A stretch of DNA of 48,808 nucleotides from Desulfovibrio legallii (GTDB lineage: Bacteria > Desulfobacterota > Desulfovibrionia > Desulfovibrionales > Desulfovibrionaceae), in contig NZ_SIXC01000002.1 in NCBI RefSeq assembly GCF_004309735.1, forward strand, positions 1 to 48,808, in the 5' to 3' direction. This document shows positions 29,185-38,652 of this stretch, one piece after another (the stretch's first letter is position 1; each line of letters opens with the position of its first letter). The notes under the pieces are model-generated. The model did not search any database, was not told the DNA's origin, and saw nothing but the letters and a program-made list of their open reading frames with translations. Made by a program: the position numbers and the translations under genes.

Positions 29185-29330
29185 AATTTCTGAATGAGCA
29201 CCGTCCCAGGGGCCCGCGCGTTTCAATCCACGCCCCCGTGAAGGGGCGACTGGGACAAGCAAGCAGCACCATGGCATCACAAACGTTTCAATCCACGCCC
29301 CAGCTGGTCCCGCGTTGTCCGGCTGGCCCG
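29185..29330 (-). repeat. Duplicated two-spacer segment with truncated repeat, copy 2
   Basis: This is the same two spacers as at 27177-27276, again ending in a truncated repeat. The repeat at 29285 keeps 17 bases before a 29-base remnant spacer, and the unit is 46 bases long. The spacer after the truncation differs from copy 1, so the identity stops inside the damaged repeat. Confidence 0.9.
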
Positions 29331-30276
29331 GTTTCAATCCACGCCCCCGTGAAGGGGCGACCAGGCGCTGCATGACCATGATGATTGGGGTATGCTCAGT
29401 TTCAATCCACGCCCCCGTGAAGGGGCGACGGGCCATATCCTTGGCCATGGAGGCGACAAGCCCAGTTTCAATCCACGCCCCCGTGAAGGGGCGACCTACT
29501 TTTGCGCAAAGTTGTCCTTTGAGATTGAGTTTCAATCCACGCCCCCGTGAAGGGGCGACAGGGACGGATAAAGAGCGCAGTTATTGGCAAGAGGTTTCAA
29601 TCCACGCCCCCGTGAAGGGGCGACCCTCGTAATGCTAACCCAGCCGTCAGCACCCTTAGTTTCAATCCACGCCCCCGTGAAGGGGCGACCTGGCCCCATC
29701 GTGCATATCGGGGCATGGTCTGTGTTTCAATCCACGCCCCCGTGAAGGGGCGACATCAATGAGGGCCCAAATGCCCACAAACCCCAGGGTGTTTCAATCC
29801 ACGCCCCCGTGAAGGGGCGACCAGCAGGCCGAGGATCGTATCCACCGTATCGGGCGTTTCAATCCACGCCCCCGTGAAGGGGCGACCGTCGCCCAGGCCG
29901 ATGAAGTTTTTCAGTCCGCTGTTTCAATCCACGCCCCCGTGAAGGGGCGACTCCACGACGTTGTTACTTGTCTTAATTTCCGTAGTTTCAATCCACGCCC
30001 CCGTGAAGGGGCGACTTTATGAGACCTCGGAACGGTTTACCCTGGAGATAGTTTCAATCCACGCCCCCGTGAAGGGGCGACCACAGGCTAAGGAGTTTTT
30101 GCCGTAGTGCCACCGTTTCAATCCACGCCCCCGTGAAGGGGCGACCTACCAAGCTCTAGCCTGGGAGGTCGGGGCATATGTTTCAATCCACGCCCCCGTG
30201 AAGGGGCGACACACACGCGCTTATCTGCTCGACGACGCCAATGATGTTTCAATCCACGCCCCCGTGAAGGGGCGAC

Positions 30277-30313
30277 GCTGCCATGTCCCATAATGGCATG
30301 GCCAAAGGCTCAT
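30277..30313 (-). repeat. Spacer inverse to the one at 22462
   Basis: This is a 37-base spacer (GCTGCCATGTCCC...). Its reverse complement contains the 34-base core of the spacer at 22462-22496. It is longer than most spacers in the array. Confidence 0.9.
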
Positions 30314-31328
30314 GTTTCAATCCACGCCCCCGTGAAGGGGCGACTTGCGGGTGCGCGAATAGCTGCGCGTACGCTCAAGGTTTCAATCCACGCCCCCGTG
30401 AAGGGGCGACTGGAAGCCGTGATTGAGGAAGCCCAGGACGAAATGGTTTCAATCCACGCCCCCGTGAAGGGGCGACTTCAGGTTGCTGGCAAACAGTCAA
30501 GTCCATACCCAGTTTCAATCCACGCCCCCGTGAAGGGGCGACCACCACGCAAAAACTGCGCGTCGTCCGGGGAAGCGGTTTCAATCCACGCCCCCGTGAA
30601 GGGGCGACCTTATTTGGACGGGTTCGCGTTCCAGCCAGCATCGTTTCAATCCACGCCCCCGTGAAGGGGCGACCTATCCGCGAGGCTGACCGGCTGAGTG
30701 CCTTGTGCGTTTCAATCCACGCCCCCGTGAAGGGGCGACGGGCGGCCTTGAGCAATTCCGGCAGGTCTTCCACGTTTCAATCCACGCCCCCGTGAAGGGG
30801 CGACCCGACGAGTTGATGGCTGTGTACCGCGGCGAAACAGTTTCAATCCACGCCCCCGTGAAGGGGCGACTCAAAAATTTTGGAGAGTACGTGTCGGCGG
30901 CTGCCGTTTCAATCCACGCCCCCGTGAAGGGGCGACCCAAATCATGGCCAAGGCTGCGCAGCCAGCGCAGAGTTTCAATCCACGCCCCCGTGAAGGGGCG
31001 GCGAGGCCTTGGTTATCTCCGTCTACGAGGGGCTGACGTTTCAATCCACGCCCCCGTGAAGGGGCGACCCGCCGTTGCTGTTGCCATGCTTGTTGATGCA
31101 CGGGTTTCAATCCACGCCCCCGTGAAGGGGCGACGGACAACCTTGGCGACCTGGCGCGGGCCTTTCCCGTTTCAATCCACGCCCCCGTGAAGGGGCGACC
31201 ACGGCCTGGCACCAGGGCGGTGCCACACATGTGGTTTCAATCCACGCCCCCGTGAAGGGGCGACGCTTGGTCGCACATCGTCGATAGATCCAGCAGTGTT
31301 TCAATCCACGCCCCCGTGAAGGGGCGAC

Positions 31329-31363
31329 GAGTTTTCGGGGCCTATCCCCCGCTCGCAGATACA
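31329..31363 (-). repeat. Duplicated spacer, copy 2
   Basis: This spacer is identical to 20963-20997. It is the more recent copy, since it lies nearer the leader. Confidence 0.9.
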
Positions 31364-31654
31364 GTTTCAATCCACGCCCCCGTGAAGGGGCGACTGTGAG
31401 CTTAATGCCGGATATTGGGCTGACGGTGTGTTTCAATCCACGCCCCCGTGAAGGGGCGACAAACCCTAAATATTTGCCTACATGGTCATTTTTTAGTTTC
31501 AATCCACGCCCCCGTGAAGGGGCGACAATAGGTCACAAATTCGCTCCAATTTTCCTCAAGGTTTCAATCCACGCCCCCGTGAAGGGGCGACCGTGCTACA
31601 GCACGTTCAGCCCACCATTCTGCGTTTCAATCCACGCCCCCGTGAAGGGGCGAC

Positions 31655-31753
31655 GATGGCGGTGTGGCGTCCGTGGGGGACGGACGAAGTTTCAATCCAC
31701 GCCCCCGTGAAGGGGCGACGATGGCGGTGTGGCGTCCGTGGGGGACGGACGAA
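31655..31753 (-). repeat. Tandemly duplicated spacer, copies 2 and 3
   Basis: Two adjacent units carry the same 34-base spacer found at 26068-26101. A tandem duplication of one repeat-spacer unit by slippage or unequal exchange is the simplest reading. Confidence 0.9.
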
Positions 31754-33521
31754 GTTTCAATCCACGCCCCCGTGAAGGGGCGACCCCGTGTCGCGCTGCC
31801 GGTTGTGTGGGGCGGCCCGTTTCAATCCACGCCCCCGTGAAGGGGCGACTGCTGGCCCTGGGGCGCTAGGCAATCAGTCCGTCGTTTCAATCCACGCCCC
31901 CGTGAAGGGGCGACTGTTGCGGCGTTGACGGAGCAGCAAGACCATAAGTTTCAATCCACGCCCCCGTGAAGGGGCGACCGTGACCGCCAGCAGCTCCGGC
32001 TTGGTCCGCTCCTGTTTCAATCCACGCCCCCGTGAAGGGGCGACACCCATAGCGACATAGTCATGGGGGTCGCCGACGGCGTTTCAATCCACGCCCCCGT
32101 GAAGGGGCGACCGATGGCCAGATCGACTTCGGCCTGAGCAATATAGTTTCAATCCACGCCCCCGTGAAGGGGCGACTCTGCGTTCCAAGCAGGGGCGCGT
32201 CATTATCGACGTTTCAATCCACGCCCCCGTGAAGGGGCGACAACAGGCATATTCACAGCTTTTCCTCCAATTCTTGTTTCAATCCACGCCCCCGTGAAGG
32301 GGCGACGCCATCAAAGGACGTCTGTGCGGGACCGTTCCGCAGTTTCAATCCACGCCCCCGTGAAGGGGCGACCCCGTCGAAAACCCTGCAGGCTGCGGGG
32401 CCATCGGTTTCAATCCACGCCCCCGTGAAGGGGCGACCACGGTCGTGCCGTTGTTTTGGGCGTGGGCCTGGGTTTCAATCCACGCCCCCGTGAAGGGGCG
32501 ACAGCGGCGTTGACGGTGCCGATGTCCGGTTGTCTGGTTTCAATCCACGCCCCCGTGAAGGGGCGACCAGACGCCGAAACGATAAGGGCGGACGCTATAG
32601 AAGTTTCAATCCACGCCCCCGTGAAGGGGCGACCTGACGGCCAGCGTGTCGTCAGTGGGGTCCCAGTAGTTTCAATCCACGCCCCCGTGAAGGGGCGACG
32701 GTTATCTGCAATTTGAATACAATGGTGTCCTGGATGTTTCAATCCACGCCCCCGTGAAGGGGCGACGCCCAGGCCGGTGATGGATTCCGTGAGGCACTCA
32801 GTTTCAATCCACGCCCCCGTGAAGGGGCGACTCTGCGCGGGCTGTTCCTGCGCGGCTTGGGGGGGTTTCAATCCACGCCCCCGTGAAGGGGCGACCAATG
32901 AGGACTTGGGCAAGTACATGACCCAGGATGTTTCAATCCACGCCCCCGTGAAGGGGCGACGACCCAGTGTCCATACTGGACCTGATAAGGTTGTTTGGTT
33001 TCAATCCACGCCCCCGTGAAGGGGCGACGGGTCACCCAGCCGGGGCGGGGCGTGTTGTCGTAGTTTCAATCCACGCCCCCGTGAAGGGGCGACAGGCCGG
33101 GCTTTGGCGCATCCCGGCAAAAAAGATGTTTCAATCCACGCCCCCGTGAAGGGGCGACCCCCCCCGCCGTGGGGGGTGTAAGCCATGTGGCGTGTTTCAA
33201 TCCACGCCCCCGTGAAGGGGCGACCCTGATCCAGCGCGCGGCCAAGCTGTTTGCCAGTTGTTTCAATCCACGCCCCCGTGAAGGGGCGACCGCAGGCTCA
33301 GGCTGTGATTTTCTCCACCTGTTTTCAGTTTCAATCCACGCCCCCGTGAAGGGGCGACCGAGTACCCTTTTTTAAGGTATCATAACACGCAGTTTCAATC
33401 CACGCCCCCGTGAAGGGGCGACCTAGTTCACGAAAATAAAGATATGCGCTTAAATCGTTTCAATCCACGCCCCCGTGAAGGGGCGACGGAGATGCAGGGA
33501 AAATGCGGCGGGCTGATTGAT

Positions 33522-33879
33522 GTTTCAATCCACACCCCCGTGAAGGGGCGACTCTTACGGTTTGGATGTCGCCCATCGGCATTTTTGTTTCAATCCACAC
33601 CCCCGTGAAGGGGCGACGTTATCTAGGGAGGCCCTCAATGCTTCTGGATGCGTTTCAATCCACACCCCCGTGAAGGGGCGACTCATTTGTCATTATATCA
33701 TACCTAGTTTAGTAAAGTTTCAATCCACACCCCCGTGAAGGGGCGACCGCATAACACAGACGGGAGAGATACACTACTATGGGTTTCAATCCACACCCCC
33801 GTGAAGGGGCGACTGACGGTCACCCCTGAAGAGCGCCTGGCGCGTATCGTTTCAATCCACACCCCCGTGAAGGGGCGAC
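33522..33879 (-). repeat. Block of six variant CRISPR repeats
   Basis: Repeats starting at 33522, 33587, 33652, 33717, 33783 and 33849 all read CCACACCC where all other full repeats examined read CCACGCCC. This is a G-to-A at repeat position 13 on the plus strand. The repeats at 33457 and 33914 are canonical, so the change is confined to six consecutive units. Confidence 0.93.
33683..33716 (-). repeat. Spacer with a reverse-complement partner at 34144
   Basis: This 34-base AT-rich spacer (TCATTTGTCATTATATC...) matches the reverse complement of 34144-34177 over 33 bases, with a one-base shift. It lies within the block of variant repeats. Confidence 0.92.
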
Positions 33880-34143
33880 GTTTGGTACTCAAGGCGCTTA
33901 CTGGCTTGGTCAAGTTTCAATCCACGCCCCCGTGAAGGGGCGACCTTCTTTTAACCAAGGCGAGGAATGCTATGTTCAAGTTTCAATCCACGCCCCCGTG
34001 AAGGGGCGACCGTCCCGCCCCGGCGACGTAACCGAGGTGGAAATTGGTTTCAATCCACGCCCCCGTGAAGGGGCGACCTGGGGCGGCGGTGGTGTAACCG
34101 TGCGCCCTATGAGTTTCAATCCACGCCCCCGTGAAGGGGCGAC

Positions 34144-34177
34144 CTTTACTAAACTAGGTATGATATAATGACAAATG
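34144..34177 (-). repeat. Spacer inverse to the one at 33683
   Basis: This 34-base spacer (CTTTACTAAACTAGG...) is the reverse complement of 33684-33716 plus one extra base. It lies seven units nearer the leader than its partner and so should be the later acquisition. Confidence 0.92.
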
Positions 34178-37100
34178 GTTTCAATCCACGCCCCCGTGAA
34201 GGGGCGACCCAAGATTGTTACCAAGGAGAGTGGGATTCAGAAGTTTCAATCCACGCCCCCGTGAAGGGGCGACCCAGTAAGGCGCTTGCTGCCGAGGCTG
34301 GTGAAGATGTTTCAATCCACGCCCCCGTGAAGGGGCGACCTTTCTTGGCTGGGTGCTGGCCCTGCTTTTTTGCTGGGTTTCAATCCACGCCCCCGTGAAG
34401 GGGCGACCCATCAGTCGGAAAGCCTACGGCATAGGCAAATGCGTTTCAATCCACGCCCCCGTGAAGGGGCGACTACATGGACTTGGGTAATACGCTTCAT
34501 TTTCTTTGTTTCAATCCACGCCCCCGTGAAGGGGCGACCTGTCGGTGTCACACTGATAAACATCCCAATTAACGTTTCAATCCACGCCCCCGTGAAGGGG
34601 CGACCCCGGCACGGAAGGCCCCTGCGGCATCCGCGGTGGTTTCAATCCACGCCCCCGTGAAGGGGCGACCCTGCGCACCATGGTCCAGTCGGTTGTCCTG
34701 CCGGGTTTCAATCCACGCCCCCGTGAAGGGGCGACCCGAGGCCATGCACCGCTTTGACGCGGCGGTGGACGTTTCAATCCACGCCCCCGTGAAGGGGCGA
34801 CCCATACATGGCGCAGGAAGTAGGAGGCCCGGCATGGTTTCAATCCACGCCCCCGTGAAGGGGCGACCCAATGAGGAGGCCGCCATTGAGGGCGTGTGGC
34901 ATGTTTCAATCCACGCCCCCGTGAAGGGGCGACGCAGGAAAAGCACGCCCAGGTCGTGGACTACTACGAGTTTCAATCCACGCCCCCGTGAAGGGGCGAC
35001 CGTCCTGGATCCAGGCAGGCACCTCGGTGTAGTTGCGTTTCAATCCACGCCCCCGTGAAGGGGCGACCGACGGACGGCCCCGCAGCCATTATCAGCGTGC
35101 TTGTTTCAATCCACGCCCCCGTGAAGGGGCGACCCAAAGCCCCGGCTTGAGTTCATAGCGCCGGAGTTGTTTCAATCCACGCCCCCGTGAAGGGGCGACC
35201 GCGAGCTGTACCGGCCAGGACAGCGCAATCACGGCAGTTTCAATCCACGCCCCCGTGAAGGGGCGACCTGCCTATGATGCACGATGACGTCCTCGGCTGG
35301 CACGTTTCAATCCACGCCCCCGTGAAGGGGCGACCCCGAACAAGAGAAACAGCCGCTCCGTTTTGACAAGTTTCAATCCACGCCCCCGTGAAGGGGCGAC
35401 CGCTGGGCATTGTGGAAAGCTATGTATCCACCACAGTTTCAATCCACGCCCCCGTGAAGGGGCGACCATGAGCATGGACGCATTTTTGCCTTTGACAAAG
35501 GAGTTTCAATCCACGCCCCCGTGAAGGGGCGACTTTGTCGGGGTATCCGACAAAGAATCCCTGTCCAGTTTCAATCCACGCCCCCGTGAAGGGGCGACCC
35601 CATCTGTTCGTGAAGCCGGTGGACGCCGGGCTGGTTTCAATCCACGCCCCCGTGAAGGGGCGACCCATACTTTGAAGTACCTGACGCCATTAGCCAAGTT
35701 TCAATCCACGCCCCCGTGAAGGGGCGACCGTCGCCGGGGCCTATGTCCCTGTGCCGGACTTTTTGTTTCAATCCACGCCCCCGTGAAGGGGCGACCCTGC
35801 CACTGACAGAAGACGTAGGGCTCTGGTCAGTCAGTTTCAATCCACGCCCCCGTGAAGGGGCGACCTCTATAAGCTACTACCTTGAGACGCTAAAAAGCAG
35901 TTTCAATCCACGCCCCCGTGAAGGGGCGACCAGATGTAATTTACCTGAGCCTCGGACAGAAGTAAAGTTTCAATCCACGCCCCCGTGAAGGGGCGACCCG
36001 CTTTAGAGGTGCTTCATTGCGAGTAGAATACGTTTCAATCCACGCCCCCGTGAAGGGGCGACCGTTGTCTTGGCTGAAGTACGGGGCGATTGTAGTCGTT
36101 TCAATCCACGCCCCCGTGAAGGGGCGACCCTGTACATCCTCAAACGCTTGCCAAGTACATACGCGTTTCAATCCACGCCCCCGTGAAGGGGCGACCTTCG
36201 TACGAGTTCGATCTTTTGGGGTCGCATATCGTTTCAATCCACGCCCCCGTGAAGGGGCGACCTGCTGCAAGACACGCCGCTCCCTCAGGAAGTGAAGGTT
36301 TCAATCCACGCCCCCGTGAAGGGGCGACCTGTGGATACGGAGGTGCGAGTAGCGATGCACTCAAAAGTTTCAATCCACGCCCCCGTGAAGGGGCGACCCG
36401 TTGTGCGTTTACAGCCATCTCTTCGCACTCGTTTCAATCCACGCCCCCGTGAAGGGGCGACCTTCGTCAGGGGAAAGACGGCATAGAAGCGTTGAGTTTC
36501 AATCCACGCCCCCGTGAAGGGGCGACCTGTTCCTGCGGGCCTTATGGCAGGAGACCTTCGCCTGTTTCAATCCACGCCCCCGTGAAGGGGCGACCGGCGC
36601 CTCTATTGTATTCACATATGATGGCGGCGTTTCAATCCACGCCCCCGTGAAGGGGCGACCGCTGGCTGGGCTTGTTGTCGACGATGGTCTGGAAGTTTCA
36701 ATCCACGCCCCCGTGAAGGGGCGACCGTGGACAAGCCCGCGACTGAAACCCCGGCCATATCGTTTCAATCCACGCCCCCGTGAAGGGGCGACCCCCGGAC
36801 CGGGAAGGGGAGGCGATCGCCTGGCACCTGTTTCAATCCACGCCCCCGTGAAGGGGCGACCGCAGACAGCGCGCGCCAAAGCTCTTCCTGCAGCAAAGTT
36901 TCAATCCACGCCCCCGTGAAGGGGCGACCATTCGCTCCGGTTTTTTTGTTGTCAAAAGACTCAAATGTTTCAATCCACGCCCCCGTGAAGGGGCGACCGT
37001 GTTCAACGCACTGGTAATTTTTCCTACCTTGGTTTCAATCCACGCCCCCGTGAAGGGGCGACCGCGCGCTACGACCTGGCGCGCTACCGCAACTGCTTGT

Positions 37101-37588
37101 TTCAATCCACGCCCCCGTGAAGGGGCGACCCGGACTGCCGGAAGGCCGCGTTATCGACATCGTGTTTCAATCCACGCCCCCGTGAAGGGGCGACCCAAAC
37201 AACGACATGCCCACGGTGACGGATACCCTGTTTCAATCCACGCCCCCGTGAAGGGGCGACCCGCTGCCCGGATCTCATTCTCAAGTCTGGAGACGTTTCA
37301 ATCCACGCCCCCGTGAAGGGGCGACCTTGTCGTCAAAGATGGCCTGTCGTGCCGCAGGAGTTTCAATCCACGCCCCCGTGAAGGGGCGACCTCCAAAGTA
37401 CCGACCAGGTATCCAGTGATCCGGCGTTTCAATCCACGCCCCCGTGAAGGGGCGACCAACAGCCTGTTCCGGGGCCGCCGTGACGGTCTGGGTTTCAATC
37501 CACGCCCCCGTGAAGGGGCGACCTAGAAATTTGCGCAAAACTTTATTTTTTGGCAAAGTTTCAATCCACGCCCCCGTGAAGGGGCGAC

Positions 37589-37830
37589 CAGCGGCGTCCA
37601 GGCTCTGCACGCCGCGCGGGATACGGGGCGCATTTCCGCGAACGTACGTCCCGCAGCCTCCAGTTGTTCTTCTCAAGCTGAGGCGGTCCTCCTATTTCCG
37701 CCACAAGCGGGCCTTGGCGCCATTTGCGAACCCGCTGGGTTTCCGCCACAGCTTGGGGTTCGCGGCGCAGCCAGTTTCTTTATGAAATTTATAGTAAATT
37801 CATACCGCAGGGCGATGCTGATGGCAAGAT
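37589..37830 (-). promoter_or_regulatory. CRISPR leader region
   Basis: This sequence directly follows the last repeat on the cas side. It is where Cas1-Cas2 insertion should take place and where pre-crRNA transcription starts. It is GC-rich next to the repeat and AT-rich at 37768-37800. An 11-base direct repeat, TTTCCGCCACA, occurs at 37695-37705 and 37740-37750. Its extent is inferred, since only the promoter-like site and position define it. Confidence 0.6.
37798..37826 (-). promoter_or_regulatory. Candidate promoter for pre-crRNA
   Basis: On the minus strand TTGCCA (37821-37826) and TATGAA (37798-37803) are 17 bases apart. A second AT-rich box, TATAAA, lies just downstream. Transcription would enter the array about 200 bases later. 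Confidence 0.45.
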
Positions 37831-38267
37831 TTTTGGAATCAGTCCGGGGTCTGCGGCGGGCTCGCGGGCACAGGCCACGCCGCAAGGGATGGTGGCAACC
37901 CCACAAGACACTTGAGCAGCGGAGGGATACCACTAGGCACACCATTTTGCGCCGAAAAAACGCGTCCGCGATCGTCCACGTAAAGAGCCGGCTTCGGCAA
38001 GGGGAAACAGCTTAAAAAACTCCCCCACGCCTTTGCGTCGGTCGCCCTTGCACCTGTGAAGCAGATTACCGCCAAGGGATATACCGCCCCCATGCATGAA
38101 AGGCAGGGAAGACGTCATTGGGGCGTAGTATTGCGCAGCCCGGCTTTACGTGCGCCTTTGCGGCAGGCGTCCTGCCCTCGCAGCCGCCAGAACAATTACA
38201 GACCAAGGCTGTCTTAAAGCAGACTAACTTATGAATATTTATAAATATTATAACACATTCATTCTTG
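37831..38267. other. Non-coding gap between the leader and cas2
   Basis: No gene was recognised. Open frames here have no family resemblance, and composition changes from GC-rich to an AT-rich patch near 38220-38265. Together with the leader and a repeat element, it makes an approximately 770-base gap between array and cas2. It could hold the far part of the leader or decayed sequence. Confidence 0.55.
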
Positions 38268-38357
38268 CGCTTAACCGCGCAAATACATCGCGATTGCGCC
38301 TCAACGGCGGGCGCCTGCTGACGCAACCGCCAGGGCATTGCAACGTTGCAATGCCCT
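38268..38357 (+). repeat. Intergenic repeat element, copy 3 (partial)
   Basis: This copy shares GATTGCGCCTCAACGGCGGG and TGACGCAACCGCCAGGGCAT with copy 1 (16012-16151). It lacks the left half. It ends in a perfect 26-base palindrome at 38332-38357 that overlaps the cas2 stop codon (TAG at 38356-38358). On the minus strand this hairpin is the first structure after the cas operon, but no U-tract follows it. Confidence 0.75.
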
Positions 38358-38649
38358 AAAAAATGAGCGCGTCGGTTTCCGGGTCATAGCTCTGGCCCGC
38401 GCCGTGCTGCTCCACGCGCCGCTGCCAGTTTTTGCCCAAAAAATAAAACCTCAGGCTGTCCTGCGCGGCGTCAAACGCTTCCAGCAATTGCGCACGCAGC
38501 GCCGCCCACTGGGCCGGGTCCACCACGCATTCAAACACGGAATACTGCACGCGCTGACCGTAATTGGTGCAGATGCGGGCAATGCGCCGCAACCGCCGTT
38601 TGCCGCCGGGGTCTTCAAAACTCACATCATAACTCACCAGCACCAGCAT
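38356..38649 (-). CDS. cas2: CRISPR-associated endonuclease Cas2
   Basis: Cas2 forms the integrase complex with Cas1 that inserts new spacers. The 97-residue protein has the Cas2 ferredoxin-like start MLVLVSYDV with conserved D8, then RRLRRIARICTNYGQRVQYSVFEC and the end SLRFYFLG. The ATG at 38649 lies 3 bases after the cas1 stop. It is the last gene of the operon. Its stop codon overlaps a perfect palindrome that belongs to the intergenic repeat family. Confidence 0.96.
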   Translation of the reverse strand: MLVLVSYDVSFEDPGGKRRLRRIARICTNYGQRVQYSVFECVVDPAQWAALRAQLLEAFDAAQDSLRFYFLGKNWQRRVEQHGAGQSYDPETDALIF

Positions 38650-38652
38650 GAC

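Larger units (their letters stand above)
20147..37588 (-). CRISPR. Type I-C CRISPR array, about 267 repeats
   Basis: A 31-base repeat, on the plus strand GTTTCAATCC...GGGGCGAC, recurs every 64-68 bases from 20147 to 37588. A manual count gives 267 repeats and 266 spacers of mostly 33-37 bases. In the minus orientation the repeat reads GTCGCCCC...ATTGAAAC, the type I-C form, with a CGCCCC/GGGGCG stem. The cas operon and leader lie on the right, so pre-crRNA runs leftward and new spacers enter at the right. Degenerate repeats lie near the left end: the second repeat (20213-20242) lacks one base and the fifth (20409) has a T-to-G change. Two repeats are truncated internally and one has an A-to-G at its end (30972-31002). 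Most spacers are unique. No spacer target could be identified here. Confidence 0.99.

Noticed and set aside
20147..37588. Many open reading frames across the array encoding repeated [30 protein letters not shown] or [10 protein letters not shown] peptides
   Set aside because: These are translations of the CRISPR repeat in its different frames. The repeat has few stops and many units are 66 bases, which keeps the frame. They are not repeat proteins.
37673..38338. Short frames in the gap between array and cas2
   Set aside because: They overlap one another on both strands and lack ribosome sites and family resemblance.
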